From contig JAWMQL010000005.1 of NCBI GenBank assembly GCA_033283165.1, forward strand, positions 62,001 through 126,000: 64,000 nt of DNA, read 5' to 3'. The notes beneath the pieces are model-generated. The model did not search any database. It was not told where the DNA came from and saw only the letters and a program-made list of their open reading frames with translations. Origin of the DNA: JAWMQL01 sp033283165. GTDB lineage: Bacteria > Pseudomonadota > Gammaproteobacteria > Pseudomonadales > Halieaceae. Each line of letters starts with the position of its first letter. Position 1 is the stretch's first letter. The position numbers and the translations under genes are program-made. Positions 35,517-45,017 of this stretch are shown here, one piece after another.

Positions 35517-35553
35517 TTGATATTTCGCGACACAAACTTGAGATGCCGCGCCA
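35517..35553 (+). promoter_or_regulatory. candidate AraC-type operator, direct repeat (copy 3)
   Basis: TTGATATTTCGCGACA at 35517-35532 is identical to the copy at 25225. A second, weaker half-site TTGAGATGCCGCGCCA (12 of 16 matching) starts 21 bases later at 35538. Both lie upstream of the second DUF3604 gene, in the divergent gap with the MscS gene. Confidence 0.6.
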
Positions 35554-35669
35554 GGGCGCTGACAGCTTAACCAAACCCGTAGCCCTATTCAGTCAAAAAA
35601 AGTAATCTGGCGCCTGGTCGGCCGATGTTGACGCTGACCTGACCAGTTGGCCTCGGGAGGGTCGATACA

Positions 35670-37292
35670 ATGCGATGGTTGCTGCTGGCCTTTGGCCTGA
35701 TGATTTCCGCCGCGACACTGGCCGAGCCGCCGGTACCCGCGCAACGACTGGGCATGGTCGTCAGCGACACGACACTTGCCGCGCCCGTCGTACTGGATGG
35801 CAAGGTATTGTTCCGGGTTCGCGGGACCGCAGCCGTTCCGGCGAAGGATCGAGCGGCTCTCATCCTGCAGGAAATTCGCAGGGTAGCCGATGATCCCGCC
35901 ATCGACCCGGCGGAAGGAAACCTGGTGCCGGAGGGCGATGCGATTGCCATTGAATTCGGTGGCGTCCGCGTTGTCACTTTCTACGAAATCGACGCCCAAC
36001 TCGATTCAGTGCCGTTAAACCTTGCGGCGAAGGCAGCCCTTATTCGCCTCAGCGACGCTATTGCGGCTTACCGCCAGGCCCGGGAGCCCACACAGCTGCT
36101 GCGCAACACCTTGTTGTTGCTGGGATTCACTGTGCTGGCGCTCGGCTCCGTGTGGGCCAGCCTGCGCATTCTCGGCTGGATCAATGGCATCATCGAGGGC
36201 AACGTCAAGCGACACCTCGAGAAGCTGGAGAAGGCCTCGCACCGTATCATTCACTCGGGCCAGATCTGGGCGGTACTCGGTGGACTGGTGCGGGGCGTCA
36301 GGTTGCTGACCGTAATCGGCATCGTACTGACCTGGCTCAATACCGCGCTGAGTCTCTATCCCTGGACCAGGCCCTTCGCCAGCGACATCTTCCAGATGGC
36401 GCTGGATCCGCTGGCGCGGATGGGCGCCGGCGTGGTCGACTCGCTGCCCAAGTTGATGTTCCTGATCGTACTGTTTTTTGTGGTACGCATGGTGTTGCGG
36501 GCACTGTTGACCTTTTTTGACCGTGTAAGTCGGGGCTGGATCCGCCTGGAGAAATTTGACTCCGACTGGGCCATGCCCACCTATCGCATCGTCAGGGTGG
36601 TGGTTATCGCGTTTGCCCTGGTGGTCGCTTACCCCTATATACCTGGCTCTGACTCAGACGCTTTCAAGGGTGTGGGCATCTTCATGGGGGTCGTGCTGTC
36701 CATCGGTTCGACCAGTTTTATCGCCAACATGATCGCCGGTTACAGTCTGACCTACCGCGGCGCCTACCGCGTGGGCGACATGGTGCGAATCGAAGACCAC
36801 CTCGGCAAGGTCGAGCATGTGGGGTCGATGAGCACGGTGATCCGCTCGCTGAAAAACGAGCAGATCAATATCCCCAATTCGGTCGTGCTCGCCAGTGCCG
36901 TGATCAACTACAGCACCTACCAGCGGGAACAGGGGCTGGTGCTGCATACCGAGGTCGGCATCGGCTATGACACGCCGTGGCGCCAGGTCGAGGCCCTGTT
37001 GCGGCTGGCCGCGGAACGGACAGAGGGTTTGCTGAAGGATCCCCCGCCCTTTGTCCTGCAGACTGCGATGGGCGATTTCGCCATCACCTACCAGCTCAAC
37101 GCGCACTGTCGCGACGCCCACAGCATGAACAGGCTGTACTCGCAACTGCACGGCAACATCCAGGACGTGTTCAATGAGCACGGGGTGCAGATCATGTCCC
37201 CACACTACGAGAATGATCCGGAGCAGGCCAAGATCGTGCCCCCGGATCGCTGGTTTACCGCGCCGGCCCAGGAGCCGCCCTCCACAGCCTGA
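35670..37292 (+). CDS. mechanosensitive ion channel, MscS family
   Basis: A 540-residue inner-membrane channel that would open on hypo-osmotic shock. The N-terminus is a signal peptide (AATLAEPP), followed by a soluble periplasmic domain of about 110 residues, and then several hydrophobic segments from about residue 140 to 345. The pore-lining MscS core is clear: SIGSTSFIANMIAGYSL, then RVGDMVRIEDHLGKVEHVG and INIPNSVVLASAVINYS. The C-terminus is a cytoplasmic cap. It is larger than E. coli MscS (286 residues), so it belongs to the extended MscS group. It is not obviously linked to either neighbouring cluster; it is convergent with nasA. Confidence 0.9.
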   Translation: MRWLLLAFGLMISAATLAEPPVPAQRLGMVVSDTTLAAPVVLDGKVLFRVRGTAAVPAKDRAALILQEIRRVADDPAIDPAEGNLVPEGDAIAIEFGGVRVVTFYEIDAQLDSVPLNLAAKAALIRLSDAIAAYRQAREPTQLLRNTLLLLGFTVLALGSVWASLRILGWINGIIEGNVKRHLEKLEKASHRIIHSGQIWAVLGGLVRGVRLLTVIGIVLTWLNTALSLYPWTRPFASDIFQMALDPLARMGAGVVDSLPKLMFLIVLFFVVRMVLRALLTFFDRVSRGWIRLEKFDSDWAMPTYRIVRVVVIAFALVVAYPYIPGSDSDAFKGVGIFMGVVLSIGSTSFIANMIAGYSLTYRGAYRVGDMVRIEDHLGKVEHVGSMSTVIRSLKNEQINIPNSVVLASAVINYSTYQREQGLVLHTEVGIGYDTPWRQVEALLRLAAERTEGLLKDPPPFVLQTAMGDFAITYQLNAHCRDAHSMNRLYSQLHGNIQDVFNEHGVQIMSPHYENDPEQAKIVPPDRWFTAPAQEPPSTA

Positions 37293-37338
37293 TCAACACA
37301 CGGGAGCTGTGCCTGTCCAGAAGCATCGATGCGGGAAT

Positions 37339-39954
37339 TCAGGCGGCGCAGTCGCGGCGCCGCAGCGCCAGCAACTGCTTCAGCTCCGGGACACAGGAAC
37401 CGCAGCCCGTACCGCAGCGCAACCGGGTCCCGAGGTCTTCGACACTGCCGGCACCCTGCTCGATGGCGGCGCTGACCTGCCGTTCCCCGACTTCCCAGCA
37501 GCTGCAGATCAGGGTACCCGGATCCTCGCGCTGCAGGTCGATCCCCGCCAGCAGGTCGCCCGCGCCGGTGCGGTTCCCGGCCAGGCCCGCCATCCACTCC
37601 AGGCCCGGCAGGGCGTCACGGCCTGGTCCCAGGAACAGGGCCCGGGCGACGCTATCGCCGTCGCGCCAGACCAGGCGATAGTCGCCACGGGCATCGTCTT
37701 CAAAGCTCAGCAGGTCGCCATCCTCGGGCACCAGCAGCGGCTCTAACCATTGCCGGGTAGCGGCGGGATCCGCGCCATGGCCAAGCAGGGTGAGGCTGCC
37801 GCCATCAACAGCGATCTGCGACCAGTAAGCCAGGTCGGGCAGGGAGACCGCCCGGCGGCTGAACAGCAGGCCCCAGGCGCCGACCGGTAGCGCGGACAGT
37901 TCGGCCCCGGCCAGTTTCAGCTGGGGTTGGCCGGACACCGGGTCGGTGATGGCGGGAAACAGGGCACAGGCCGCGGCCTGCGCGGCAAACTGGTCGCTCC
38001 AGTGGATGGGCAGGAAGGCCTGACCGGGTGGCAGGCCCTCATCCGGTAGCACCAGGCCGTGTACGGCGCCCCGCTCGTTCCCGAGCCGCGCCAGGTCCCC
38101 TGCGCGAAGACCGTGCGCACGGGCAGTGGCCGGATTGACCTCGATAGCAAAGAAATCCCGGTGCCGGGCCAGTCGGGGCACCCGGCCGGTGCGGGTCATG
38201 GTATGCCACTGGTCGCGCAGGCGGCCACTGTTGACGAGCAGCTTTCCGTCGGCCGCGGGCGGGGTGGCCCGAACGGGGACGAAGCGCGCCCGGCCATCGG
38301 GAGTGAAAAAACGCCGGTCGGTAAACGGCGCCGGAAGCGTATCCTCCAGGGGCCAACGGACCGGCGCCAGGGTTTCGTAGCCGGCGTCGTCCAACTGCGC
38401 CAGCGCGCCGATGTCGAAGGCCCGGTCGCCGTCGTTCTCGAATCCGGACAGGGCCGCATGCTCGCGAAAGATATCCGCCGGGCTGCGGTAATCGAAGGCC
38501 GCGCCCAGGCCCAGCCGGCGCGCCACCTCTGTCACGATCCACCAGTCCGGCCGGGCCTCTCCCGGCGCCGGTACCAGCTGCCGCTGGCGCGAGATCACCC
38601 GCTCGGAATTGGTCACGGTCCCGTCTTTCTCGCCCCAGGCCGCGGCGGGCAGCAGCAGGTCCGCCATCCGCGCGGTATCCGTATCGCCGCTGCAGTCCGA
38701 CACCACCACAAAGTCACAGCGCTCCAGTGCACGACGCACCGCGGCTGAATCCGGCAGGCTGACCGCCGGGTTGGTGGCCATGATCCAGAGAAACCGGATC
38801 TCACCCGCCTCCGCCGCGCGGAACATATCCACCGCCTTGAGCCCCGGCCCGGCGGCCAGGTCAGCGGCGCGCCAGAAGCGCTGCACCCGGTCCATGTCGG
38901 CGGGGTTGAAATCCATATGCGCCGCAAGCTGGTTGGCCAGCCCCCCGACCTCCCGCCCGCCCATGGCGTTGGGCTGGCCGGTGATCGAGAACGGGCCGAC
39001 CCCCGGCTGGCCGATGCGGCCCGTGGCGAGGTGGCAGTTGATGATGGCGTTGCCCTTGTCAGTACCGGAAACGGACTGGTTGATACCCTGGGAGAACAGG
39101 GTCACAGCCCGCGGTGTGTCGCCAAACCAGTGATAGAAGCGTTGCAGGTCCGCCGCCGCCAGGCCGGTAGCTTCCTGCACCGTGCATGGGTCCAGTTCGG
39201 CAACCGCTGCCAGGCTGGCGTCCAGGCCCCCGGTACATTCGCGCACAAACCCCTCGTCGGTCAGTCCCTCGGCAGCGAGGTAACGCAACAGGCCGCCAAA
39301 CAGGAAGGCGTCTGTCCCGGGCCGGAGCTGCAGATGCAGGTCGGCGTCCTCACAGGTGGCCGTGCGGCGCGGGTCGATCACTACCAGACGGGGGCCGCCG
39401 CGATGTGCCCGGGCGGCCTGGATACGCTGGTAAATCACCGGGTGGGTCCAGGCCGCGTTGGAACCCACCAGCACCAGCAAATCGCAGGTTTCCAGGTCCT
39501 CGTAGCTGCAGGGCACCACGTCTTCGCCGAAGGCGCGCTTGTGGGCGGCCACCGCGGAGGACATACACAGGCGGGAATTGGTGTCCACGTTGGCGCTACC
39601 GAGAAAGCCCTTCATCAGTTTGTTGGCGACGTAGTAATCCTCGGTCAGCAACTGCCCTGAGAGGTAGAACGCGACGGACTGCGGCCCGTACCGTTCCCGG
39701 GTCACGCGCAGGCGCTCGCTTAGGGTGTCCAGCGCGCCATCCCAGCTGACCCGTCGCCCCTGCAGGCGGGGGTGGAGGAGCCGGCCCTCGTGTCCGAGTG
39801 TCTCAGCCAGTGCAGTCCCCTTTACGCACAGGCGGCCGGCATTGGCGGGATGTCTCCCGTCCCCCATAACGGCAATCAATCGGTCTCCCTCTACCTCGGC
39901 TTCGACCCCGCAGCCGACGCCGCAGTAGGGGCAGGTGGTGAGACGCCGTGTCAT
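37339..39954 (-). CDS. nasA: assimilatory nitrate reductase catalytic subunit
   Basis: An 871-residue molybdopterin enzyme that reduces nitrate to nitrite in the cytoplasm. The [4Fe-4S] motif CPYCGVGCGVEAE is at residues 8-20, with the fourth Cys in LCVKG. The C-terminus carries a BFD-like [2Fe-2S] domain: CSCWEVGE near residue 810 and CGTGCGSC near 845, which is typical of NasA receiving electrons from a flavoprotein. The ATG overlaps the nirD stop by one base (TGATG). This is the last gene of the nitrate assimilation operon. Confidence 0.93.
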   Translation of the reverse strand: MTRRLTTCPYCGVGCGVEAEVEGDRLIAVMGDGRHPANAGRLCVKGTALAETLGHEGRLLHPRLQGRRVSWDGALDTLSERLRVTRERYGPQSVAFYLSGQLLTEDYYVANKLMKGFLGSANVDTNSRLCMSSAVAAHKRAFGEDVVPCSYEDLETCDLLVLVGSNAAWTHPVIYQRIQAARAHRGGPRLVVIDPRRTATCEDADLHLQLRPGTDAFLFGGLLRYLAAEGLTDEGFVRECTGGLDASLAAVAELDPCTVQEATGLAAADLQRFYHWFGDTPRAVTLFSQGINQSVSGTDKGNAIINCHLATGRIGQPGVGPFSITGQPNAMGGREVGGLANQLAAHMDFNPADMDRVQRFWRAADLAAGPGLKAVDMFRAAEAGEIRFLWIMATNPAVSLPDSAAVRRALERCDFVVVSDCSGDTDTARMADLLLPAAAWGEKDGTVTNSERVISRQRQLVPAPGEARPDWWIVTEVARRLGLGAAFDYRSPADIFREHAALSGFENDGDRAFDIGALAQLDDAGYETLAPVRWPLEDTLPAPFTDRRFFTPDGRARFVPVRATPPAADGKLLVNSGRLRDQWHTMTRTGRVPRLARHRDFFAIEVNPATARAHGLRAGDLARLGNERGAVHGLVLPDEGLPPGQAFLPIHWSDQFAAQAAACALFPAITDPVSGQPQLKLAGAELSALPVGAWGLLFSRRAVSLPDLAYWSQIAVDGGSLTLLGHGADPAATRQWLEPLLVPEDGDLLSFEDDARGDYRLVWRDGDSVARALFLGPGRDALPGLEWMAGLAGNRTGAGDLLAGIDLQREDPGTLICSCWEVGERQVSAAIEQGAGSVEDLGTRLRCGTGCGSCVPELKQLLALRRRDCAA

Positions 39955-40298
39955 CAGCTGCCGATCAGGACCTGGTCACTGTCCAGGCGCACGCGGTACA
40001 CCTCCACCGCGACCTCCGGGTCCTCCAGGCACTCTCCGGTCAGGAGATCGAAATGCTGCTTGTACAGGGGCGAGGCCACTACCAGCCGGCCGGCCAGGTC
40101 CCCGACAATACCCCGGGACAGGACGTTGGCGCCGCCCAGGGGGTCGCGGTTACTGAGCGCGAATACCTGTGGCTCCTCATCCGGCAGGAAGAACAGCGCG
40201 ACCTGTTCCCTCCCCACCAGGGCGCAGACACCGGAGCCGGGCACCAGGTCGCCGCGCTCGCAGATGGTCCGCCACTGAAGTTTTTCCGCTGCTTTCAT
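39954..40298 (-). CDS. nirD: nitrite reductase (NADH) small subunit
   Basis: A 114-residue Rieske-fold protein. The fold is recognisable (CALVGREQVALFFLPDE, ASPLYKQHFDLLTGECLEDP), but the Cys and His ligands of a true Rieske cluster are missing (SNRDP and PLYKQHF in their place). This is the normal state of NirD. It partners NirB in reducing nitrite to ammonium. It starts 12 bases after nirB and overlaps nasA by one base. Confidence 0.9.
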   Translation of the reverse strand: MKAAEKLQWRTICERGDLVPGSGVCALVGREQVALFFLPDEEPQVFALSNRDPLGGANVLSRGIVGDLAGRLVVASPLYKQHFDLLTGECLEDPEVAVEVYRVRLDSDQVLIGS

Positions 40299-40310
40299 GG
40301 CCCCTCCTCC

Positions 40311-42833
40311 CTATTCGCTGACCGCCACCAGGTGCAGCCGTTCTTCCGTTCTGGCCGGGCGGTTCTGTCCCCGTTCCTTGACGAACACCACCCCCGGGTC
40401 TGTCTCGTCGGAATTGACAAAGGCGCGGAAACGCTTCAGTTTTTCCGGGTTCTCGAGCGAGGCTCTCCACTCACATTGGTAGCTGTCCACGACATGCTGC
40501 ATCTGGGCTTCCAATTCGGCGCCCAGCCCCAGGGAATCATCGATCACCACCTGGCGCAGGTAGTCGATGCCGCCCTCCAGGTTGTCCATCCAGGTCGAGG
40601 TGCGCTGCAGGCGATCCGCCGTACGCACGTAGAACATCAGGAAGCGGTCGATGAAGCGGATCAGCGTCTCGTCATCCAGGTCAGTGGCGAACAGGTCGGC
40701 GTGGCGCGGTTTCATGCCGCCATTGCCGCAAACGTACAGGTTCCAGCCGTGTTCTGTCGCGATGACCCCGAAGTCCTTGGACTGGGCCTCGGCGCACTCG
40801 CGGGTGCAGCCGGACACCGCGGACTTGACCTTGTGCGGCGCGCGCAGGCCCTTGTAGCGATTCTCGATCAGGATGGCCATGGTCACGCTGTCCTGCACCC
40901 CGTAACGACACCAGGTGCTGCCGACACAGGATTTTACCGTCCGCAGCGCCTTGCCGTAGGCATGGCCGGTCTCGAAGCCCGCCGACACCAGCTCGCCCCA
41001 GATGGCGGGCAGCTGTTCCAGCCGGGCCCCGAACAGGTCCACCCGCTGGCCTCCGGTGATCTTGGTGTAGAGCCCGTATTTCTGGGCCACCTGGCCCAGC
41101 ACGATCAGTTTCTCCGGCGTGATCTCGCCACCGGCGACCCGCGGGACCACAGAATAGGTGCCGTCCTTCTGCATGTTGGCCATGTAGGTGTCGTTGGTGT
41201 CCTGCAGGCCGACGTGGGGCATCTCCAGGATATGCTCGTTCCACAGCGAGGCCAGGATGGACGCCACCGCCGGTTTGCAGATATCACAGCCGCGGCCACG
41301 GCCGTGCTGGTGCAACAGGTCCTGGAAGGTGCGGATCTCACCCACCTGGACCAGGTGGAACAGCTCCTGGCGGGTGTAGGGGAAGTGTTCGCAGAGGCTG
41401 GTGTCCACGGCCACCCCGCGGGCGGCCAGCTCCCCGTCCACCAGGTTCTTCAGCATCGCGCCGCAGCCGCCGCAGCCCGTGCTGGCGCGGGTTTCACCCT
41501 TGACCTCGGCCAGCGAACAGCAGCCCTGGTCGATAGCCTCTACGATGGCGCCCTTGGTCACGTTGTGGCAGGAGCACACGGTGGCCGTGGCGGGCAGTGC
41601 CGCTACCCCGAGCTGGGGTGCGGCACCGGCGGCCGGTGCAATCAGGGACTCTGGCTCCGGCGGCAGCTCGATGCCGTTGAGGTGGTACTGGAGCAGGGTG
41701 TCGTAATCCGCACAGTCCCCGACCAGCACCGCACCGAGCAGGGTCTTGCCCTCGGGGCAGGTCACGATGCGTTTGTACAGCTCCCGTCGCTCGTCGCTGA
41801 ACACGTAGGACAGGGCGCCCGGGGTGCGCCCATGGGCATCGCCGATCGACCCCACATCCACCCCCAGCAGCTTGAGCCTGGTGCTCATATCGGCGCCGGT
41901 GAAACTGCCCTCTTCGCCGGCAATCTGGTTCGCCACCGCCTCCGCCATCCGGTAACCCGGCGCCACCAGGCCGTAAATGCGGCCTTCGTACAGGGCGCAT
42001 TCGCCGATGGCGTAAATGCCGGGGTCGGTGGTCAGGCAGCTCGAGTCCACCACGATGCCGCCGCGCTCGCCCACCGCCAGCTCGAAGTCCCGCGCCAGTT
42101 TGTCCTGGGGGCGGATACCGGCCGAGAACACGATCATGTCGGTTTCGAGCACCTCGTCGTCGGCGAACTGCATCTTCAGGGCGCACTCGTCGCCGGCGAC
42201 GATAGCCCGGGTGTTCTTGCTGGTGTGGATCACCACGCCCAGCGCCTCCACCTTGCGCCGCAGCATACGCGAACCGCCCTCGTCCAGCTGCACACCCATC
42301 AGTCCCGGCGCGAACTCCACCACGTGCGTCTCCAGTCCGAGATTCTGCAGCGCGTTGGCGCACTCCAGGCCCAGCAGGCCGCCACCCACCACCACCCCGA
42401 TCCGGCTGTTTTTGGCCCGCGCCCGGATTTCACCGAGGTCGTCAATCGTGCGGTAGGTCAGGCAGCGCTTGTGTTCATGACCGGGTACCGGTGGTACGAA
42501 GGGATAGGAACCGGTGGCCAACACCAGGCGGTCGTAGGGAAAACGCCGCCCCAGACCGGTTACCACCACCCGGGCCTCGCGCTCGATCGCGACCACCGGA
42601 TCGCCGAAGTGAGCCGCCACGCCCCAGCCCTGGTAGATCTCCCGGTGGGCCAGGGCCAGATCTTCCGGCGCCCGTCCCGCGAACACCTCCGACAGGTGGA
42701 CCCGGTCGTAGGCCGGGCGCGGCTCCTCGCCGATCACGGTAATCTCCAGGTCGGCGTTCTTGCCCGCCAGGGTCTCGACGAAGTGATGGCCGACCATGCC
42801 ATTGCCCACCACCACGACTTTCTGTTTGCTCAT
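40311..42833 (-). CDS. nirB: nitrite reductase (NADH) large subunit
   Basis: An 840-residue siroheme enzyme that takes nitrite to ammonium with six electrons from NADH. The N-terminus is an FAD/NAD-binding reductase (VVVVGNGMVGHHF). A BFD-like [2Fe-2S] region is present (CSCHNVTKG and CGGCGAML near 422-460). The siroheme and [4Fe-4S] ligands appear as GSTWCRYGVQD near 638 and SGCTRECAEAQ near 675. The protein ends in a segment of about 100 residues after the siroheme site. It follows the FAD oxidoreductase gene by 17 bases. Confidence 0.93.
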   Translation of the reverse strand: MSKQKVVVVGNGMVGHHFVETLAGKNADLEITVIGEEPRPAYDRVHLSEVFAGRAPEDLALAHREIYQGWGVAAHFGDPVVAIEREARVVVTGLGRRFPYDRLVLATGSYPFVPPVPGHEHKRCLTYRTIDDLGEIRARAKNSRIGVVVGGGLLGLECANALQNLGLETHVVEFAPGLMGVQLDEGGSRMLRRKVEALGVVIHTSKNTRAIVAGDECALKMQFADDEVLETDMIVFSAGIRPQDKLARDFELAVGERGGIVVDSSCLTTDPGIYAIGECALYEGRIYGLVAPGYRMAEAVANQIAGEEGSFTGADMSTRLKLLGVDVGSIGDAHGRTPGALSYVFSDERRELYKRIVTCPEGKTLLGAVLVGDCADYDTLLQYHLNGIELPPEPESLIAPAAGAAPQLGVAALPATATVCSCHNVTKGAIVEAIDQGCCSLAEVKGETRASTGCGGCGAMLKNLVDGELAARGVAVDTSLCEHFPYTRQELFHLVQVGEIRTFQDLLHQHGRGRGCDICKPAVASILASLWNEHILEMPHVGLQDTNDTYMANMQKDGTYSVVPRVAGGEITPEKLIVLGQVAQKYGLYTKITGGQRVDLFGARLEQLPAIWGELVSAGFETGHAYGKALRTVKSCVGSTWCRYGVQDSVTMAILIENRYKGLRAPHKVKSAVSGCTRECAEAQSKDFGVIATEHGWNLYVCGNGGMKPRHADLFATDLDDETLIRFIDRFLMFYVRTADRLQRTSTWMDNLEGGIDYLRQVVIDDSLGLGAELEAQMQHVVDSYQCEWRASLENPEKLKRFRAFVNSDETDPGVVFVKERGQNRPARTEERLHLVAVSE

Positions 42834-42850
42834 CAGTTTTCTCCCGTAAA

Positions 42851-44065
42851 TCAGGCGGCCGCCGCCTGCGGCTGCAGGGCCTCCGCCACGTTCCGCCCGA
42901 ACATCAGGCCGGACCGCAATTGCGCCACGTCCTGCCCGCTGCGGATCAATTCCGCGTACCAGGTGCCACCGGTCTGGTCACCGACCAGTACCGCGCCCAA
43001 CAGGCGGTTGTCCCGAATCACCAGCCGGCGATACACACCGGCGCCGGTATCCCGCAGCACGAGCTGTTCGGCATCCTCCACCAGCTTCCCGGCGCTGAAT
43101 ATCGCGGTGCCGGAAATTTTCAATTGCGTGGGCCAGTCCGACACGACAAAGCCGGGGCCGGGTTCTTCCAGCAAGGTTGCGGCCAGCACGGCGGCCTGCT
43201 CACGTACCGGCGCCACCAGACCAAAACAGTGCCCGCCGATTTGGCAGCACTCTCCCAGTGCGTATACCTGCGGCCGGGACGTGCGCAGGTGAGCGTCCAC
43301 CGAAATACCGCGCTGCACCGCCAGCCCGGCCGCCCTTGCCAGCCCGGCGTTGGGAGTGATCCCGGTAGCGAACAGCAGCAGGTCGCAAGATAGCTCGGTG
43401 CCATCCGCCAAACGCGCACCCCGCACAGTACCGCATTCGGAATGGACCGCCTGGAGGGTCGTGCCACAGCAGAACCGCAAACCTCGCCGCTCCAGCTGAC
43501 CCTGCAGGCAGGCCCCCCCCTCGCGATCGAGCTGCCGATTCATGGGCCAGTCGTTGCGGTGCAGGATGGTGGTGGCAAACCCGAGTTCGTTGAGACCGTG
43601 GGCCGCCTCCAGCCCCAACAGGCCGGCTCCCACGACCAGGGCTTCAGCCCCGCGCCCGGCGCGGTCCCGCAGCCGCCGGGCGTCCGCCAGGGTCCGCAGC
43701 ACTTCCAGCCCATCCAGCTCACCACAGGGCAGGTTCGGGCGGGCGACCCGGGCTCCGGTGGCGAATACCAGGTGGTCAAAAGCCACCGGCGCCGACCCGG
43801 CGCATTGCACCTGCCGGGCAGCCGGGTCGACTCCGGTGACCCGCACCCCGGTCAGCACCCGGTTGGCAATCTCCGGGCCGGCCAGCAGCAGGTCTCCTTC
43901 CGCGTTGTCGCCGGCCAGCAGGCCAGACAACAGCACCCGGTTGTAGCAGGCCTCGGCCTCGTCACCGATGAGGGTGATATCGAAGCCGTGCTCACGCCGG
44001 GCGAGTTCCTGTAACAGGTAGGCGCTCGCCATACCGGCGCCGACAATGACCAATCGTGATTTCAT
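42851..44065 (-). CDS. NAD(P)/FAD-dependent oxidoreductase, probable electron donor for nitrate reductase
   Basis: A 404-residue flavoprotein resembling the N-terminal reductase region of NirB. It has an FAD-binding motif (LVIVGAGMASAYLLQEL), a second NAD-binding motif (ALVVGAGLLGLEAAHGL near 143), and LLFATGITPNAGLA. Similar stand-alone proteins next to NasA are thought to pass electrons to it (NasB-like or nitrite/rubredoxin-reductase-like). The role is inferred from position, between nrtD and nirB. Its start overlaps the nrtD stop by four bases (ATGA). Confidence 0.8.
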   Translation of the reverse strand: MKSRLVIVGAGMASAYLLQELARREHGFDITLIGDEAEACYNRVLLSGLLAGDNAEGDLLLAGPEIANRVLTGVRVTGVDPAARQVQCAGSAPVAFDHLVFATGARVARPNLPCGELDGLEVLRTLADARRLRDRAGRGAEALVVGAGLLGLEAAHGLNELGFATTILHRNDWPMNRQLDREGGACLQGQLERRGLRFCCGTTLQAVHSECGTVRGARLADGTELSCDLLLFATGITPNAGLARAAGLAVQRGISVDAHLRTSRPQVYALGECCQIGGHCFGLVAPVREQAAVLAATLLEEPGPGFVVSDWPTQLKISGTAIFSAGKLVEDAEQLVLRDTGAGVYRRLVIRDNRLLGAVLVGDQTGGTWYAELIRSGQDVAQLRSGLMFGRNVAEALQPQAAAA

Positions 44066-44973
44066 GCGGCCCTGGAGTCCGGTCCGTCGCTGGAAGGGCG
44101 TGGTTCAGGCTCGGGTTCCGATCCCCCCTGCACCGGGGCAGGCGTCGAGCCGGGTACCGCAGCCACCGCCCGCACCTCCAGGTCCGTTTTCGCCCCATGC
44201 CGGGAGTAGAGAAACTCCAGCACCATCTGCCGCAGGTGGACGAAATCGGGGTCTTCCGCCAGCGCCAGACGATCCCGGGGGCGCGGCAGGTTCACTGCCA
44301 GGATTTCCCCGATGGTCGCTGCCGGGCCATTGGTCATCATCACGATTCGGTCGGACAAGAGCACTGCTTCGTCCACGTCGTGGGTAATCATGATCACGGT
44401 GTTGTCCAGCTCCGCCTGGATCGCCATCAGCGAGTCCTGCAGCTGGGCCCGGGTCAATGCGTCCAGGGCGCCGAATGGCTCGTCCATCAGCAGTACTTTC
44501 GGTTGCATGGCCAGACAGCGGGCAATCCCCACCCGCTGTTTCATGCCGCCGGATATTTCGCCCGGGCGCTTGTGCAGCGCGTGCTCCATATTAACCAGCT
44601 GCAGGTTGTGCTCGATCCATTCCCGGCGTTCGGCCCGGCTCATGCTCTTGCGGAATACCTGGTTCACGGCCAGGGCGACATTCTCGTACACGGTCAGCCA
44701 GGGCATCAGGGAGTGGTTCTGGAACACCACCGCGCGGTCCGGGCCGGGCTCGATTACCTCCCGCCCTTCCAGCACCACCCCCCCCTCGGTAGCCCGGTGC
44801 AGGCCGGCGACGATATTCAGCACCGTCGATTTGCCGCAACCGGAGTGACCGATGAGTGAGACGAACTCGCCTTTGGCCAGTTTCAGGTTGACGTTCTGCA
44901 GGGCGCGGAACTTTTTCCCATCGGTATCAAATTCGATCCCGACGCCGGTGATATCGAGGTATTTCCGGTCCAT
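44062..44973 (-). CDS. nrtD: nitrate ABC transporter ATP-binding protein
   Basis: An ABC ATPase of 303 residues. Walker A is GHSGCGKST near residue 43, the signature is SGGMKQRVGIARC near 140, and Walker B is VLLMDEPFGALD near 159. The family is NrtD/SsuB-TauB-like, and the neighbours NrtA and NrtB identify nitrate as the probable substrate. The C-terminal 40 residues are rich in Pro, Glu and Ser and look disordered. Only one ATPase gene is present, so it may work as a homodimer rather than as the NrtC/NrtD pair of cyanobacteria. Confidence 0.9.
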   Translation of the reverse strand: MDRKYLDITGVGIEFDTDGKKFRALQNVNLKLAKGEFVSLIGHSGCGKSTVLNIVAGLHRATEGGVVLEGREVIEPGPDRAVVFQNHSLMPWLTVYENVALAVNQVFRKSMSRAERREWIEHNLQLVNMEHALHKRPGEISGGMKQRVGIARCLAMQPKVLLMDEPFGALDALTRAQLQDSLMAIQAELDNTVIMITHDVDEAVLLSDRIVMMTNGPAATIGEILAVNLPRPRDRLALAEDPDFVHLRQMVLEFLYSRHGAKTDLEVRAVAAVPGSTPAPVQGGSEPEPEPRPSSDGPDSRAA

Positions 44974-45017
44974 GTGATCTTCTCCTTGTTAGGGCCTTTT
45001 CACACTACTTGCGTCAG

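Noticed and set aside
39948..43292. An 1114-codon open frame on the plus strand, antisense to nirD, nirB and the FAD oxidoreductase
   Set aside because: It is an antisense shadow caused by high GC and biased third positions. Its translation has no recognisable domain, while the minus strand holds clear conserved enzymes.
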